NCBI RefSeq assembly: GCF_033659955.1
Contig: NZ_JARUJP010000005.1
Span: forward strand, 154,057 to 218,056
DNA length: 64,000 nucleotides
Source: Clostridium_AM tanneri
Lineage (GTDB): Bacteria; Bacillota; Clostridia; Clostridiales; Clostridiaceae
Direction: 5' to 3'
This document shows, in pieces, positions 50,491-59,912 of the stretch (position 1 is the first letter of the stretch; the number at the start of each line of letters is the position of its first letter). Below the pieces are notes generated by a model. It was given only the letters and a program-made list of their open reading frames with translations, did not search any database and had not been told where the DNA came from. A program made the position numbers and the translations under genes.

Positions 50491-51834
50491 ATGAAGAAGA
50501 AGGAAAATCACATTGAATTAATCTATGGAGTTGAAGACAAGCCTAAGATGTTAACACAAATTTTATTAGGCTTTCAACATATCTTTGCAGCCTTTGGTGG
50601 AATTATTGTTGTACCAATAGTTATTTCAGCGGCATTAGGTCTGGATGCAAAAACTTCAACAGCATTAATAAGTAGTAGTATTTTAATGGCAGGGGTTGCT
50701 ACCTTTATTCAATCTAGAGGTATTGGACCAGTAGGTGCTAGAGTTGCCTGTGTTATGGGAACAGACTTTACCTTCGTAGCACCAGCAATTGTAGTTGGAT
50801 CAAAATTTGGACTGGCAGGAATCTTTGGAGCAACAATTTTAGGCTCTTTTATAGTTATTATTTTAAGTTTTTTTGTTAAGCCTCTTATGAAATTATTCCC
50901 GCCAATTGTAACAGGAACGGTAGTATCTTTAATTGGTTTAACATTACTGCCGGTATCAATAGATTGGGCTGCTGGCGGTGTAGGAAGTAGCGATTATGGT
51001 AGTTTAAAAAATATTTCTATAGCTTTATTAATAATGATAATTACACTGTTACTAAATCACTATGGAAAAGGATTGATAAGCAGTGCCTCGATTTTAATAG
51101 GAATGGCTTTAGGATATGTTATCTGTATACCACTAGGTATGATAAACTTTTCATCTGTTAGTGAGGCAAGTTGGTTATCCTTACCTAAGATTTTTGGACA
51201 TGGAATAAACTTTAACTTAAATGTTGTGTTACCTTTTATTCCAGCTTATTTTGTTACAATAATAGGAACAGTAGGATGTTTAAAAGCTATTAATGAGGTT
51301 TCAGAAATAAAATCAGAGGAAAAGGGTATAGGTGCAGGGGTTTTATCAGATGGAGTAGGAAGTATGCTAGCAGGATTCTTTGGAGCATTACCTAATACAT
51401 CCTTTAGTCAAAACATCGGATTAATTCCGCTAACAAAGGTAGCAAGCCGTTATGTAACAATGATGGCTGGAATATTACTAGTTCTTTTAGGATTATTCCC
51501 TAAATTTGCAGCCTTAATAAATATAATGCCTCAGCCTGTACTTGGTGGAGTTGGAATTGTTATGTTTGGAACAGTAGCGGCAGCAGGGATTGAAACCCTA
51601 AGTCGTGTAAAGATAAATAATCGTAACCTATTAATTATAGCTACATCTATTGGATTAGGGCTGGGAGTTACCTTCCGTCCAGATTTTATCTCACAACTTC
51701 CAGAAGGCTTAAAGATGATTTTCTCATCGGGGATTTCAACAGGAACAATAGCAGCACTAGTATTAAATTTAATATTAAAAGAAGAAAGCACAAAATCTTG
51801 TGAAATAGGTGATATAAATGAAAGCATTGCATAA
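50491..51834 (+). CDS. pbuX: Xanthine permease, NCS2 family
   Basis: This 447-residue nucleobase:cation symporter has about 13-14 membrane segments and the NCS2 signature stretch around GAGVLSDGVGSMLAG plus QNIGLIPLTKVASRYV. The N-terminal QHIFAAFGGIIVVP is also typical. It imports xanthine (possibly guanine or uric acid) with H+ or Na+. It is placed behind the guanine riboswitch and its stop lies 14 codons-equivalent of overlap inside xpt (17 bp), a coupled pair known from Bacillus and clostridia. Confidence 0.93.
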   Translation: MKKKENHIELIYGVEDKPKMLTQILLGFQHIFAAFGGIIVVPIVISAALGLDAKTSTALISSSILMAGVATFIQSRGIGPVGARVACVMGTDFTFVAPAIVVGSKFGLAGIFGATILGSFIVIILSFFVKPLMKLFPPIVTGTVVSLIGLTLLPVSIDWAAGGVGSSDYGSLKNISIALLIMIITLLLNHYGKGLISSASILIGMALGYVICIPLGMINFSSVSEASWLSLPKIFGHGINFNLNVVLPFIPAYFVTIIGTVGCLKAINEVSEIKSEEKGIGAGVLSDGVGSMLAGFFGALPNTSFSQNIGLIPLTKVASRYVTMMAGILLVLLGLFPKFAALINIMPQPVLGGVGIVMFGTVAAAGIETLSRVKINNRNLLIIATSIGLGLGVTFRPDFISQLPEGLKMIFSSGISTGTIAALVLNLILKEESTKSCEIGDINESIA

Positions 51835-52390
51835 AAGAATAAAAGAAGAAGGACAAGCATTATCCCAAAACGTATTGAAGGTGGACTCTTTTTTAAATCA
51901 TCAAGTAGACCCAGAACTTATGTATGAAATGGGAACTTATTTTAGAGATTATTTCAAGAACCATGGAATCACAAAGGTATTTACCATCGAAAGCTCAGGA
52001 ATTGCTCCAGCAGTTATGACTGCTATGCAAATGAATTTACCGATGGTAACCTTAAAGAAAAAGACATCAAAAATCTTAAATGAAGATGTGTACCAGACTA
52101 CCGTTCATTCCTTTACAAAGTCAGTAGATTATGAACTGACACTATCAAAAAAGTATATTAAAGCAGATGACTCAATACTAATTATTGATGACTTTCTAGC
52201 CAATGGAGAAGCTGCATTAGGAGCTGCCCGTTTAGTGGAGGCGGCAGGAGCTAAGGTTGCTGGAATTGGTATAGTAATTGAAAAATCCTTTCAACCTGGC
52301 CGTAAAGCTTTAGACAATAAAGGATATGATGTGTATTCATTAGCTAGAATTGCTAAGCTTGAAGAAGGAATAGTTGAATTTGTAGAATAA
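51818..52390 (+). CDS. xpt: Xanthine phosphoribosyltransferase
   Basis: This 190-residue type I PRTase has the PRPP-binding motif SILIIDDFLANGEAA and the substrate-side ESSGIAPAVMTA region. It converts xanthine and PRPP to XMP, salvaging the base imported by the preceding permease. The ATG at 51818 follows AGGTGAT and overlaps pbuX by 17 bp, so translation is coupled. The order is reversed relative to the Bacillus xpt-pbuX operon. Confidence 0.94.
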   Translation: MKALHKRIKEEGQALSQNVLKVDSFLNHQVDPELMYEMGTYFRDYFKNHGITKVFTIESSGIAPAVMTAMQMNLPMVTLKKKTSKILNEDVYQTTVHSFTKSVDYELTLSKKYIKADDSILIIDDFLANGEAALGAARLVEAAGAKVAGIGIVIEKSFQPGRKALDNKGYDVYSLARIAKLEEGIVEFVE

Positions 52391-52404
52391 TAGAAAAGAT
52401 AGTG

Positions 52405-52445
52405 CCGTCTCTGGAGCAGAGTATGCTTCCGAGGCGGTTTTTATT
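52405..52445 (+). terminator. Terminator after xpt
   Basis: CCGTCTCTGGAGCA (52405-52418) pairs imperfectly with TGCTTCCGAGGCGG (52424-52437), followed by TTTTTATTT. Confidence 0.85.
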
Positions 52446-52546
52446 TATAGATTAATCACCTATTAATGGTACCAATAATATAATGAAATATAGTAGAAAA
52501 TTTTTTAAAGTAGATATGTAAAAAATAAAAGGAGTAGAGAGGAGTT

Positions 52547-53791
52547 ATGAAAAGAAAGCATGGCATGTCAATTAGGTTAAGAATTATCACCATGTCCATA
52601 GCTATAATGATTATAATAGCATCCATGTTTGTTTTTTTTCTATATATTTCAGCAGATGATATATTAAGACTAATTCCTAATAATGAAGTTTTATCTAAGC
52701 TATTAATTTCAGTTGCGTTATCCGTTGTCCTTTGTATAGTGGTATCAATCATAATAATAATTATAGGTTCAAACTATTTTGCAAGACCTATTTCAAGACT
52801 AGTAAAGGAAGTAATAAAAAATAAGGACAAAGCAGGCAGGTTATATTTAGAGAAGAGTGGAATATCCGAAATAGATGAACTAACCACTGCACTAGAAGAT
52901 ATAAGTGGGGAGGTTTACGATTTGGCAGCTAGGTTGACAGAAATATTTAATCTAGTCGATGAAAGGATAGGCTGCTTTGAATATAATTTAAACACAGGAA
53001 AGACCTATCTAACAGATAACATTTTTAATATGCTTAATATTGAACATATTAACGGAGATAACTATATATCTAATGATGAATGGTTTGATATCTTAGGAGA
53101 AAAAATCTTTAAATCCATATTGCAGGAGAACAACCTTACCGTTGAGTATAAATTTAATAATTCAGAGAACAGCATATGGATAAAAGTTAAATCAATAAAA
53201 AATAGAGAAAATCTTCTAGGCATTATCACCAATATAACTGATGAAGTAGAAGAGAGGAAAAAGCTTGAGTACGATAGGGATTATGACATTCTTACAGGTT
53301 TATATAATAGACGTGCTTTTAGAAGAATTGTAAGTGATATCATTGAGAAAGACCCTAAAAGCTTTGGAGCAATGATTTTTATGGATTTAGATAATCTTAA
53401 ATATATAAATGATACCTATGGTCATGAAATAGGCGATAACTATATACAGTGCACAGCAAAGAATATATCAGTTTTTAAAGAAATTGGAGCAGTGATTTCA
53501 AGAATATCAGGAGATGAATTTGCAATATATATTCATGGCTTTACAGATAAAGAAAGTGCCTTTGCACAAATAAAGGAGATTTTCTATAGAGAAAGTAAAA
53601 GGTTCCAGCTTCCGGGAGGACTAGAGAAAGAAATAAAATGCTCTAGCGGCATAGCCTATTATCCTATAGACGGAGGCAATTACGATGAACTTATAAAACA
53701 TGCAGATTTTGCAATGTATCAAGTAAAACATTCTGTAAAGGGAGGAATAAAGGAATTTGATAGAGATTCCTACCAAAGGGTTAAAATATGA
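52547..53791 (+). CDS. Membrane-bound diguanylate cyclase (HAMP-PAS-GGDEF)
   Basis: The 414-residue product has two membrane helices (about 13-33 and 48-73) with a short 14-residue exposed loop, a HAMP-like segment (about 75-130), a PAS-like domain (about 135-235) and a GGDEF domain (about 245-410). The catalytic signature reads RISGDEF, with Ser in place of the first Gly, a variant that can be active. No RxxD inhibitory site precedes it. It probably makes cyclic di-GMP, and the small loop suggests membrane or cytosolic sensing. The start follows GAGAGGAG. Confidence 0.9.
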   Translation: MKRKHGMSIRLRIITMSIAIMIIIASMFVFFLYISADDILRLIPNNEVLSKLLISVALSVVLCIVVSIIIIIIGSNYFARPISRLVKEVIKNKDKAGRLYLEKSGISEIDELTTALEDISGEVYDLAARLTEIFNLVDERIGCFEYNLNTGKTYLTDNIFNMLNIEHINGDNYISNDEWFDILGEKIFKSILQENNLTVEYKFNNSENSIWIKVKSIKNRENLLGIITNITDEVEERKKLEYDRDYDILTGLYNRRAFRRIVSDIIEKDPKSFGAMIFMDLDNLKYINDTYGHEIGDNYIQCTAKNISVFKEIGAVISRISGDEFAIYIHGFTDKESAFAQIKEIFYRESKRFQLPGGLEKEIKCSSGIAYYPIDGGNYDELIKHADFAMYQVKHSVKGGIKEFDRDSYQRVKI

Positions 53792-53828
53792 TTTTAGAGT
53801 GCAAAAACATGGTATTTGCACTCTAAAA
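53792..53828. terminator. Bidirectional terminator
   Basis: TTTTAGAGTGCAAA (53792-53805) and TTTGCACTCTAAAA (53815-53828) are exact 14-bp complements between two converging genes. Confidence 0.85.
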
Positions 53829-53842
53829 TAATTATCAGTTTG

Positions 53843-55051
53843 TTATTTAAACTTTTTTTTCTTTACGTCAGAATTTTTGTTAACATCTTTTTTAACAGCA
53901 GGCTTAGCTTTTCTAGGATCAACGAAAGTTCCTTTATAGATATCCTTATGCTGAATTTCTATATCAAGCTCCCTTTCATATTTCTTTATTAAAGAAAGCT
54001 CCTTTTCTGTTACAACAGAAACAGCACAGCCATACTTTCCGGCTCTTCCTGTTCTTCCAACTCTGTGTAAGTATTCCTTTGGGTCCTCTGGTAAATCTAA
54101 ATTGAATATGTAGTTTACGTCTTTTATATCTAAACCTCTAGCAGCTATATCAGAAGCAACTAGAATTTGGATCTTTCCGCTTATGAATCCTTCCATAGCC
54201 TTCTTACGGTCTTCCTTTGATGCATTACCGAATATTCCATGAGCTGCAATATTGTGATGCTGGAGCTTCAGGGTAGTAAGCTGGGTCTCTTCACTTTTAT
54301 TAATAAATACAATAGCTCTTTCTGGGCTTATAGCAGCTACTAGCTTTCTTAAAACTTCAATTTTATCCCTCTGTTCTGCAGCCAAGTATATGTGTGAGAT
54401 GTTTGGATTTACAGAAGTTTTATCTGCAACCTTTATAATTTCAGCATCCTTCATCAAAGCCTTTGCTTCCTTAAGAGTTTCTTCCTTTATAGTAGCAGAG
54501 AATACCATAAGCTGTCTGTCTCTCATAGTAGTTTTAATTACATCTTTAACCTTAGATAGATTGTTTCTATCTAGCAATCTATCCCCTTCATCTATCACTA
54601 TGGTTTTAACAGTGTGAGCACTTATCTTCTTCATTTTTATAAGTTCAAATATTCTTCCTGTTGAACCTACAATTATATGAGGCTTTTCCTTTAGTTTTTC
54701 CACTTGTCTCTTAACATTAACCTCTCCTATTATAGCAGTTGAAGTCACTGGTATGCCGGAGTTATCAGCTAAAAGCTTTATTTGTCTATCTATTTGCATA
54801 ACTAATTCATGGGTAGGAGCCAGTATTATTGCCTGCATTTCTCTTTTGCTGCTGTCTACCTTTTGAAATATAGGCAGCAGATAGGCTAGGGTTTTTCCGC
54901 TTCCTGTTTGAGATTCACCTATTATGTCCTTGTTTTCTAGTGCTAAAGGTATTACCTTAGCTTGAATATCCGTAGGTTCCGTTATTTCTTCTTTTTTTAG
55001 TCCTTCTATTAAATTGGCATTAAGTCCTAATATGTCAAAGGATGTTGTCAT
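53843..55051 (-). CDS. DEAD-box-family RNA helicase with DEGD motif
   Basis: The 402-residue product has the Q motif with PTDIQAKVIP, Walker A SQTGSGKT (47-54), motif Ia as PTHEL in place of PTREL, motif II as DEGD (154-157) instead of DEAD, SAT at 185-187 and HRVGRTGRAG. A short basic tail ends KKKKFK. It is a core helicase without an extra RNA-binding domain. Substitutions in two motifs set it apart from the DbpA-type gene at 57834. It likely acts in ribosome assembly or RNA decay at low temperature. Confidence 0.92.
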   Translation of the reverse strand: MTTSFDILGLNANLIEGLKKEEITEPTDIQAKVIPLALENKDIIGESQTGSGKTLAYLLPIFQKVDSSKREMQAIILAPTHELVMQIDRQIKLLADNSGIPVTSTAIIGEVNVKRQVEKLKEKPHIIVGSTGRIFELIKMKKISAHTVKTIVIDEGDRLLDRNNLSKVKDVIKTTMRDRQLMVFSATIKEETLKEAKALMKDAEIIKVADKTSVNPNISHIYLAAEQRDKIEVLRKLVAAISPERAIVFINKSEETQLTTLKLQHHNIAAHGIFGNASKEDRKKAMEGFISGKIQILVASDIAARGLDIKDVNYIFNLDLPEDPKEYLHRVGRTGRAGKYGCAVSVVTEKELSLIKKYERELDIEIQHKDIYKGTFVDPRKAKPAVKKDVNKNSDVKKKKFK

Positions 55052-55217
55052 ATAGTTGTCTCCCCTTTAAGTTTAATTTTGGTAAAAACTCATCTCATTT
55101 TATACTTAGTATGTGTGTTTGTCAATGTTGTTATAAGCTTTCACAGGGAATTTGAAGAAAAGATTAAAAATATATATAATAGAGTATAGATATATAAATT
55201 AAAATTGGAGGACTGCC

Positions 55218-56198
55218 ATGTATCCTATAAAATTTGAAAACTTATACTTTGAGAAAATATGGGGTGGAAGAGATTTATCATTATTCAGAGATAATCTTCC
55301 AGAAGGAAATATAGGAGAGAGCTGGGACGTTGCTTGCCACAAAAATGGAACAAGTGTTGTTGCAAACGGGGAACTTAAAGGAAAAAGATTAGATACTTTA
55401 ATAAAAGAAAAGGGCAGTGAACTAATTGGAACAAAAATCCCTAAGGACTGGTTTCCTCTTTTAATAAAGCTTATCAATGCAAAGGACAGTTTATCTGTCC
55501 AAGTACATCCTGACGACAAATATGGTCGAGAAGTAGAAGGAGATAAGGGAAAGACTGAAGTATGGTATGTAGTAGAAGCTTTTCAGGGGGCCAATATCGT
55601 AGTTGGAACAAAAGAAGGATGTACAAAGGATCAGTTTAGAAAGGCTATAGAAACTGGAAACTTGGAGCCTTACATGAACAAAGTTTATGTGAAAAAGGGA
55701 GAGGTATACTTTGTTAAAAGCGGACAGATACATGCCATAGGTGAAGGAGTTATTATTGCGGAAATTCAACAAAATAGCGACATTACCTATAGAGTCTACG
55801 ACTATGGAAGGGATAGAGAACTTCACATAGAAAAAGCTTTAGACGTAGTTGATTTGAGGCTAAGAGGAGAAAAAGGTACGGGAATCAAAATAGAAAATGA
55901 AGGTTTTGACAAAACCTACCTATGTTTATGTAAGGATTTTTGTCTAGAAATGTATGACCTAAGAACTGAAGTGGAAGAAGCAAGTAGTGAAGAAAGATTT
56001 TTTGTTTTCACTGTGGTAGATGGAAGTGGAGAGATAGCCTATGAGGGTGGACTTGAAAAGCTTAGAAAAGGAGATAGTATTTTAATTCCTGCAGCCCTTG
56101 GCAAGTATACTTTAAGAGGAACTATGAAAGTATTAAAAAGCTATGTTCCAGATGTAGAAAAAGTGGAGAAAGAAATAATAAGTTTCATAAAAAAATAA
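55218..56198 (+). CDS. manA: Mannose-6-phosphate isomerase, class I
   Basis: The 326-residue cupin enzyme has zinc ligands in VQVHPDD (about 96-102) and GQIHAIGEG, with KTEVWYVV (Glu ligand) between them, and FEKIWGGR at the start. It interconverts mannose-6-phosphate and fructose-6-phosphate. The ATG follows TTGGAGG. It is a single gene between a divergent helicase and a terminator; no mannose transport gene is nearby. Confidence 0.94.
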   Translation: MYPIKFENLYFEKIWGGRDLSLFRDNLPEGNIGESWDVACHKNGTSVVANGELKGKRLDTLIKEKGSELIGTKIPKDWFPLLIKLINAKDSLSVQVHPDDKYGREVEGDKGKTEVWYVVEAFQGANIVVGTKEGCTKDQFRKAIETGNLEPYMNKVYVKKGEVYFVKSGQIHAIGEGVIIAEIQQNSDITYRVYDYGRDRELHIEKALDVVDLRLRGEKGTGIKIENEGFDKTYLCLCKDFCLEMYDLRTEVEEASSEERFFVFTVVDGSGEIAYEGGLEKLRKGDSILIPAALGKYTLRGTMKVLKSYVPDVEKVEKEIISFIKK

Positions 56199-56262
56199 TA
56201 ATACTATAAAAGTCATAAAGTTAACTTGAGCATAGTCATTATAGAAAAGGCTGATTGATATA

Positions 56263-56305
56263 AAAATTGAAGGCTGCACCAAAGCATGGTACAGTCTTCA
56301 ATTTT
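56263..56305. terminator. Bidirectional terminator
   Basis: AAAATTGAAGGCTG (56263-56276) pairs with CAGTCTTCAATTTT (56292-56305), one G-U pair, between converging manA and the flavoprotein gene. Confidence 0.85.
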
Positions 56306-56308
56306 GTT

Positions 56309-57586
56309 CTATACTAACTTTTTATCAAAAATATCAGACAAGCCTAGTCTATGGATTTTATCCTTAATCTCCCCATTATCCGTTGAGTATAAGCCAATCT
56401 TCTTCATTCTGTTAAAATACTCTGCTCCAGAAAAAGTATGTCTTATCCTATTGCCATTTTCGGTAGTCAGCCTGTAATTAGAATAAGAAATAATATCACC
56501 AATGACAGTTTCATTAGGTAAAACTAGCAAAGGCATCTTTGCAGCAAATCTTACTGCATTATGACCTGTCAAGGAGCCTGTGCAAATAGCTTCGGTATGA
56601 CCTATGAAGAAGCCAGACTTTTCACCGGCACAGAACAGGTTATCCACCCCAATTACCTTTAAGTCATTGGTTCTAGGAGCAGCAGCTAAATACCTTATAG
56701 AGTTACCCTTTCCGCCAGCATAAGGGTCCATAAATCGGACTTTTTCTAGACCAGGGATTTTTCTAAGCTTATCAATAGGATAGAAAGGACTCATAAGCTT
56801 AATGTGTCCAGTATCAAGTAATACTAAGTTTTCTGCAAATTGTTGTAGCGCATACTGCTGACATACCTTAATATTTAGTTTATCTGAGTTAACATCTTCA
56901 GGTGGAATTTTTAGCACCACAGAACCTTTTTCATCTAACTCTTTAATTAACTCATCAGATAAACTGTCCTTTGGTACTTCACAGGAACCACTAAAGGCAC
57001 CAGGAGTTCCATCAACCCTCTCTGAATACAGGTCCGCTGCACCAGCCTTAGCACTTATGCTAACTCTTGAGCCAAAGGTAGGACATCTTAAAACACACAT
57101 TACACAGCCATTTCCGTATTTAGAGCAGTTATCCATAGCACCAGTAGAACCGGTAGTGTCTATAAATACATCTCCCTCTATAAGGCTGCCATCTTGAAGC
57201 TTTATGGCTTTAATCCTCCTATTGTCCATTTCCACTGTAGCTGCTCTGGCAATTAAGTTAACTTCGATACCTAAATCTGATAAGTACTTTCGCACATCTG
57301 GCTCAACCTTACTTACATCATAAAGAGATGCATGGTTATGCTCAGGAAAGTCTATGTTTTTATGCCGAGCATTAGCATCCATAATCCGAATCAAGTCTCC
57401 TGCACCTAGGTTTATTAATTCCTCTGCAGCAGTATATCTTCCATTGTTTCTAAATATCCCTCCTACATTTCCAAGCCCTAATAATAAATCAGTTTTTTCA
57501 TATAAGGCTACCTCAGCTCCTGCTTTTTTAGCTGTAATTGCAGCGGCACAGCCAGACCAACCCCCACCTATAATTATCACTTTCAT
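56309..57586 (-). CDS. FAD-dependent oxidoreductase, GidA/TrmFO-related
   Basis: The ATG at 57586 (minus) lies behind GGCTGGTG, giving 425 residues; 35 extra codons upstream are open but unlikely coding. The N-terminal dinucleotide fold is IIIGGGWSG (4-12) and a second FAD contact is FCAGEKSGFFIGHTEA near the C-terminus, as in the GidA/TrmFO family. A cysteine set, C154, C161, C164 and C168, suggests an Fe-S or disulfide site that GidA and TrmFO lack in this form. Its reaction is unknown. Upstream it shares a spacer with the DbpA helicase gene, transcribed the other way. Confidence 0.78.
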   Translation of the reverse strand: MKVIIIGGGWSGCAAAITAKKAGAEVALYEKTDLLLGLGNVGGIFRNNGRYTAAEELINLGAGDLIRIMDANARHKNIDFPEHNHASLYDVSKVEPDVRKYLSDLGIEVNLIARAATVEMDNRRIKAIKLQDGSLIEGDVFIDTTGSTGAMDNCSKYGNGCVMCVLRCPTFGSRVSISAKAGAADLYSERVDGTPGAFSGSCEVPKDSLSDELIKELDEKGSVVLKIPPEDVNSDKLNIKVCQQYALQQFAENLVLLDTGHIKLMSPFYPIDKLRKIPGLEKVRFMDPYAGGKGNSIRYLAAAPRTNDLKVIGVDNLFCAGEKSGFFIGHTEAICTGSLTGHNAVRFAAKMPLLVLPNETVIGDIISYSNYRLTTENGNRIRHTFSGAEYFNRMKKIGLYSTDNGEIKDKIHRLGLSDIFDKKLV

Positions 57587-57833
57587 AAATAACACCAGCC
57601 TTTCATTTTGAATGCTACTATCAGCATATTTAGAAATTGTAATTTTGTGACTGGTTTTAAAAATAATTATTGAAACTTTAGTGTTAATCAATTAGCTTCG
57701 CCTTTAATTTTGTACTATTTATATTATCTTTTGGGAAATATAATAATTAGATATATTAATGAAAAGAATGCTTTTATTAGAGAAAATTGTTATAATTTAA
57801 GTTCATAAGAAAATATAAGAAGGAGAAACAAGT

Positions 57834-59279
57834 ATGACAAATTTAGAATTTAAAAGTTTCAATATAGATGAAGAAATCCTAAAGGCTATAGACCTTCTAG
57901 GTTACAAAAAGCCTTCAGAAGTTCAGGAGCAGGTTATACCTTTAGCTCTTGAGGACAGAGATATCATAGTAAAATCTCAAACTGGAAGCGGAAAAACTGC
58001 AGCCTTTGCCATTCCTCTATGCACAAAAATAGACATAGAAGAAAGAGACTCCCAGGTATTGGTGCTTACACCTACTAGAGAATTAGCAATTCAGGTAAAA
58101 GAAGATATAACTAATATAGGAAGATTTAAAAAAGTAAGAGCTGCAGCTATCTTTGGTAAACAGCCCTTCGAATCACAGGTAAGAGAGCTAAAACAGAGAG
58201 TTCATATGGTAGTAGGCACTCCAGGAAGAACAATGGATCATATTGACAGAGGAACCTTAAGCTTAGATAAGATTAAATATTTAATCCTAGACGAAGCAGA
58301 TGAGATGTTGAATATGGGCTTTATTGACCAAGTGGAGGCTATAATAAATAAGCTGCCTAAAGACAGAATAACTATGTTGTTTTCTGCAACTATGCCAGAG
58401 CAAATAGAAGAACTAGCCCGTAAATACATGATTAATCCCACTAATATTGAGATTGAATCTAAAACATTAAATAGGGAAAAAATTAAACAGGTGTACTACG
58501 AAATTGAAGAGGATAAGAAATTTAATCTTTTAAATAAAGTTATATACACAGAAAGACCAGATAGTTGTATACTGTTCTGCAGAACAAAAGATAACGTAGG
58601 AACCTTAGCTCAGAAAATGAAAAATAGAGGTTATTCTGTAAGTGCACTTCATGGAGGAATGCTTCAGAAGGAAAGAATTGATACTATTAGAAGCTTTAAG
58701 CGAGGGGAATTCAGCTTTTTAGTAGCTACTGATGTAGCAGCCAGAGGAATAGATGTAGAGGATATAACTCATGTTATAAACTACGATATTCCGCTAGAAA
58801 ATGAAAGTTACGTTCATAGAATTGGAAGAACTGGTCGTGCAGGCAGCGAAGGAATGGCAATAACTTTTGTAACTCCTTATGAACATAGATTTTTAAGTGA
58901 CATAGAAGAATATGTGGGATATAAAATAGAAAGAGCTGAGATGCCTTCTAATGAAGATGTAGAGCAGGGAAGAAAAATATTTGAGGAAAAGTCTAAGGTT
59001 AAGCCTAAGTTGAAAACCGACAAAAGTGCTAAGCTTAACAAGGAAATCATGAAAATATACATAGGTGCTGGCAAAAAGAAAAAAATAAGACCAGGAGATA
59101 TAGTAGGAACTATTACCAGCATTGAAGGTATAACTGCAGATCATATCGGAATCATAGATGTCCAAGATAATGTTTCCTATGTGGATATATTAGATGGAAA
59201 AGGAAAGCAGGTGCTAGAGGCACTTCAGCATAAGACTATAAAAGGGAAAATTGTTAAGGTTCAAAGAGCAGCAAAGTAA
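57834..59279 (+). CDS. dbpA: ATP-dependent RNA helicase DbpA
   Basis: The 481-residue product has a standard DEAD-box core: Q motif with KPSEVQEQVIP, SQTGSGKTAA, PTRELA, DEADEMLN, SATMPEQ and HRIGRTGRAG (all within 1-370). The C-terminal domain (about 405-481, KIYIGAGKKKKIRPGDIVGT and VQRAAK) is the DbpA RNA-binding domain that recognises hairpin 92 of 23S rRNA. The length matches Bacillus DbpA/YxiN (479). It probably assists large-subunit maturation. The ATG follows GAAGGAG. Confidence 0.94.
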   Translation: MTNLEFKSFNIDEEILKAIDLLGYKKPSEVQEQVIPLALEDRDIIVKSQTGSGKTAAFAIPLCTKIDIEERDSQVLVLTPTRELAIQVKEDITNIGRFKKVRAAAIFGKQPFESQVRELKQRVHMVVGTPGRTMDHIDRGTLSLDKIKYLILDEADEMLNMGFIDQVEAIINKLPKDRITMLFSATMPEQIEELARKYMINPTNIEIESKTLNREKIKQVYYEIEEDKKFNLLNKVIYTERPDSCILFCRTKDNVGTLAQKMKNRGYSVSALHGGMLQKERIDTIRSFKRGEFSFLVATDVAARGIDVEDITHVINYDIPLENESYVHRIGRTGRAGSEGMAITFVTPYEHRFLSDIEEYVGYKIERAEMPSNEDVEQGRKIFEEKSKVKPKLKTDKSAKLNKEIMKIYIGAGKKKKIRPGDIVGTITSIEGITADHIGIIDVQDNVSYVDILDGKGKQVLEALQHKTIKGKIVKVQRAAK

Positions 59280-59390
59280 ACTGAAAGCTATTCAATAGAT
59301 TAAAACAGAAATGTACATCACCAAATAGATGGAATAGTAAATATTTTATAAATATGGTTAACGATTTTTAAAATATTATTTTATTATCTA

Positions 59391-59419
59391 TTGCATAATA
59401 AATAGTGGTATGGTATTAT
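59391..59419 (+). promoter_or_regulatory. Promoter of the zinc-ribbon gene
   Basis: TTGCAT (59391-59396), 17-bp spacer, TATTAT (59414-59419). The resulting leader is about 115 nt and contains a hairpin AGCGGTTA/TAATCGCT (59431-59448). Confidence 0.65.
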
Positions 59420-59462
59420 GAATAAGTACTAGCGGTTAAATAATCGCTAAGGAGATTTAATA

Positions 59463-59489
59463 ATGGTGAACAACATGTCCTCGTTTTGA
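59463..59489 (+). CDS. Leader mini-ORF (8 codons)
   Basis: ATG at 59463 lies 8 nt after AAGGAG and encodes MVNNMSSF then TGA. The binding site is as strong as those of real genes and follows a hairpin directly. A translated leader of this kind could control the downstream gene or be a regulatory peptide. It may also be chance. Confidence 0.3.
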   Translation: MVNNMSSF

Positions 59490-59539
59490 GAATTAGTTGT
59501 CAGTTTTAAATCTTAATTTTCAAAAAGGAGGAAATTAAC

Positions 59540-59710
59540 ATGGCAGATAAGAATTTAGTATGTAAAGACTGTGGTAAAGATTTCGTATTCACTGAGGGAG
59601 AGCAAGCTTTCTACAAAGAGAAAGGATTCGAAAACGAGCCACAAAGATGTGCTGATTGCAGAAGAGCAAAGAAGCAACAAAACAACAACAACAGAGGATT
59701 CAGAAGATAA
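59540..59710 (+). CDS. Small zinc-ribbon protein
   Basis: The 56-residue product has two CxxC pairs, CKDC (8-11) and CADC (37-40), forming a zinc ribbon with the sequence DFVFTEGEQAFYKEKGFENEP between them (given in parts: DFVFTEGEQAF and YKEKGFENEP), and an Asn/Arg-rich basic tail NNNNRGFRR. The family is known as probable zinc-binding proteins of unknown role, often next to cold-shock or helicase genes. AAAAAGGAGG precedes the ATG by 7 nt, giving a very strong site. It has its own promoter and terminator. Confidence 0.85.
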   Translation: MADKNLVCKDCGKDFVFTEGEQAFYKEKGFENEPQRCADCRRAKKQQNNNNRGFRR

Positions 59711-59728
59711 TAACATTTTGAATACTTT

Positions 59729-59760
59729 ACCCTATAAGATTTAATCTTATAGGGTTTTTA
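59729..59760 (+). terminator. Terminator after the zinc-ribbon gene
   Basis: ACCCTATAAGATT (59729-59741) pairs with AATCTTATAGGGT (59743-59755), followed by TTTTA. Confidence 0.9.
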
Positions 59761-59912
59761 GTTTTATATAACATTACACATCTTAATATAAATAAGCTGT
59801 TATCTAAGAAATAATTCTTTTTGGTAATTGTATCTACAAGTTACGATAATTTTCAAAGACAAAAAATTAAAAAAATGATATAATGATGTGGTCAAAAAGC
59901 GAGGTGTTAAAG

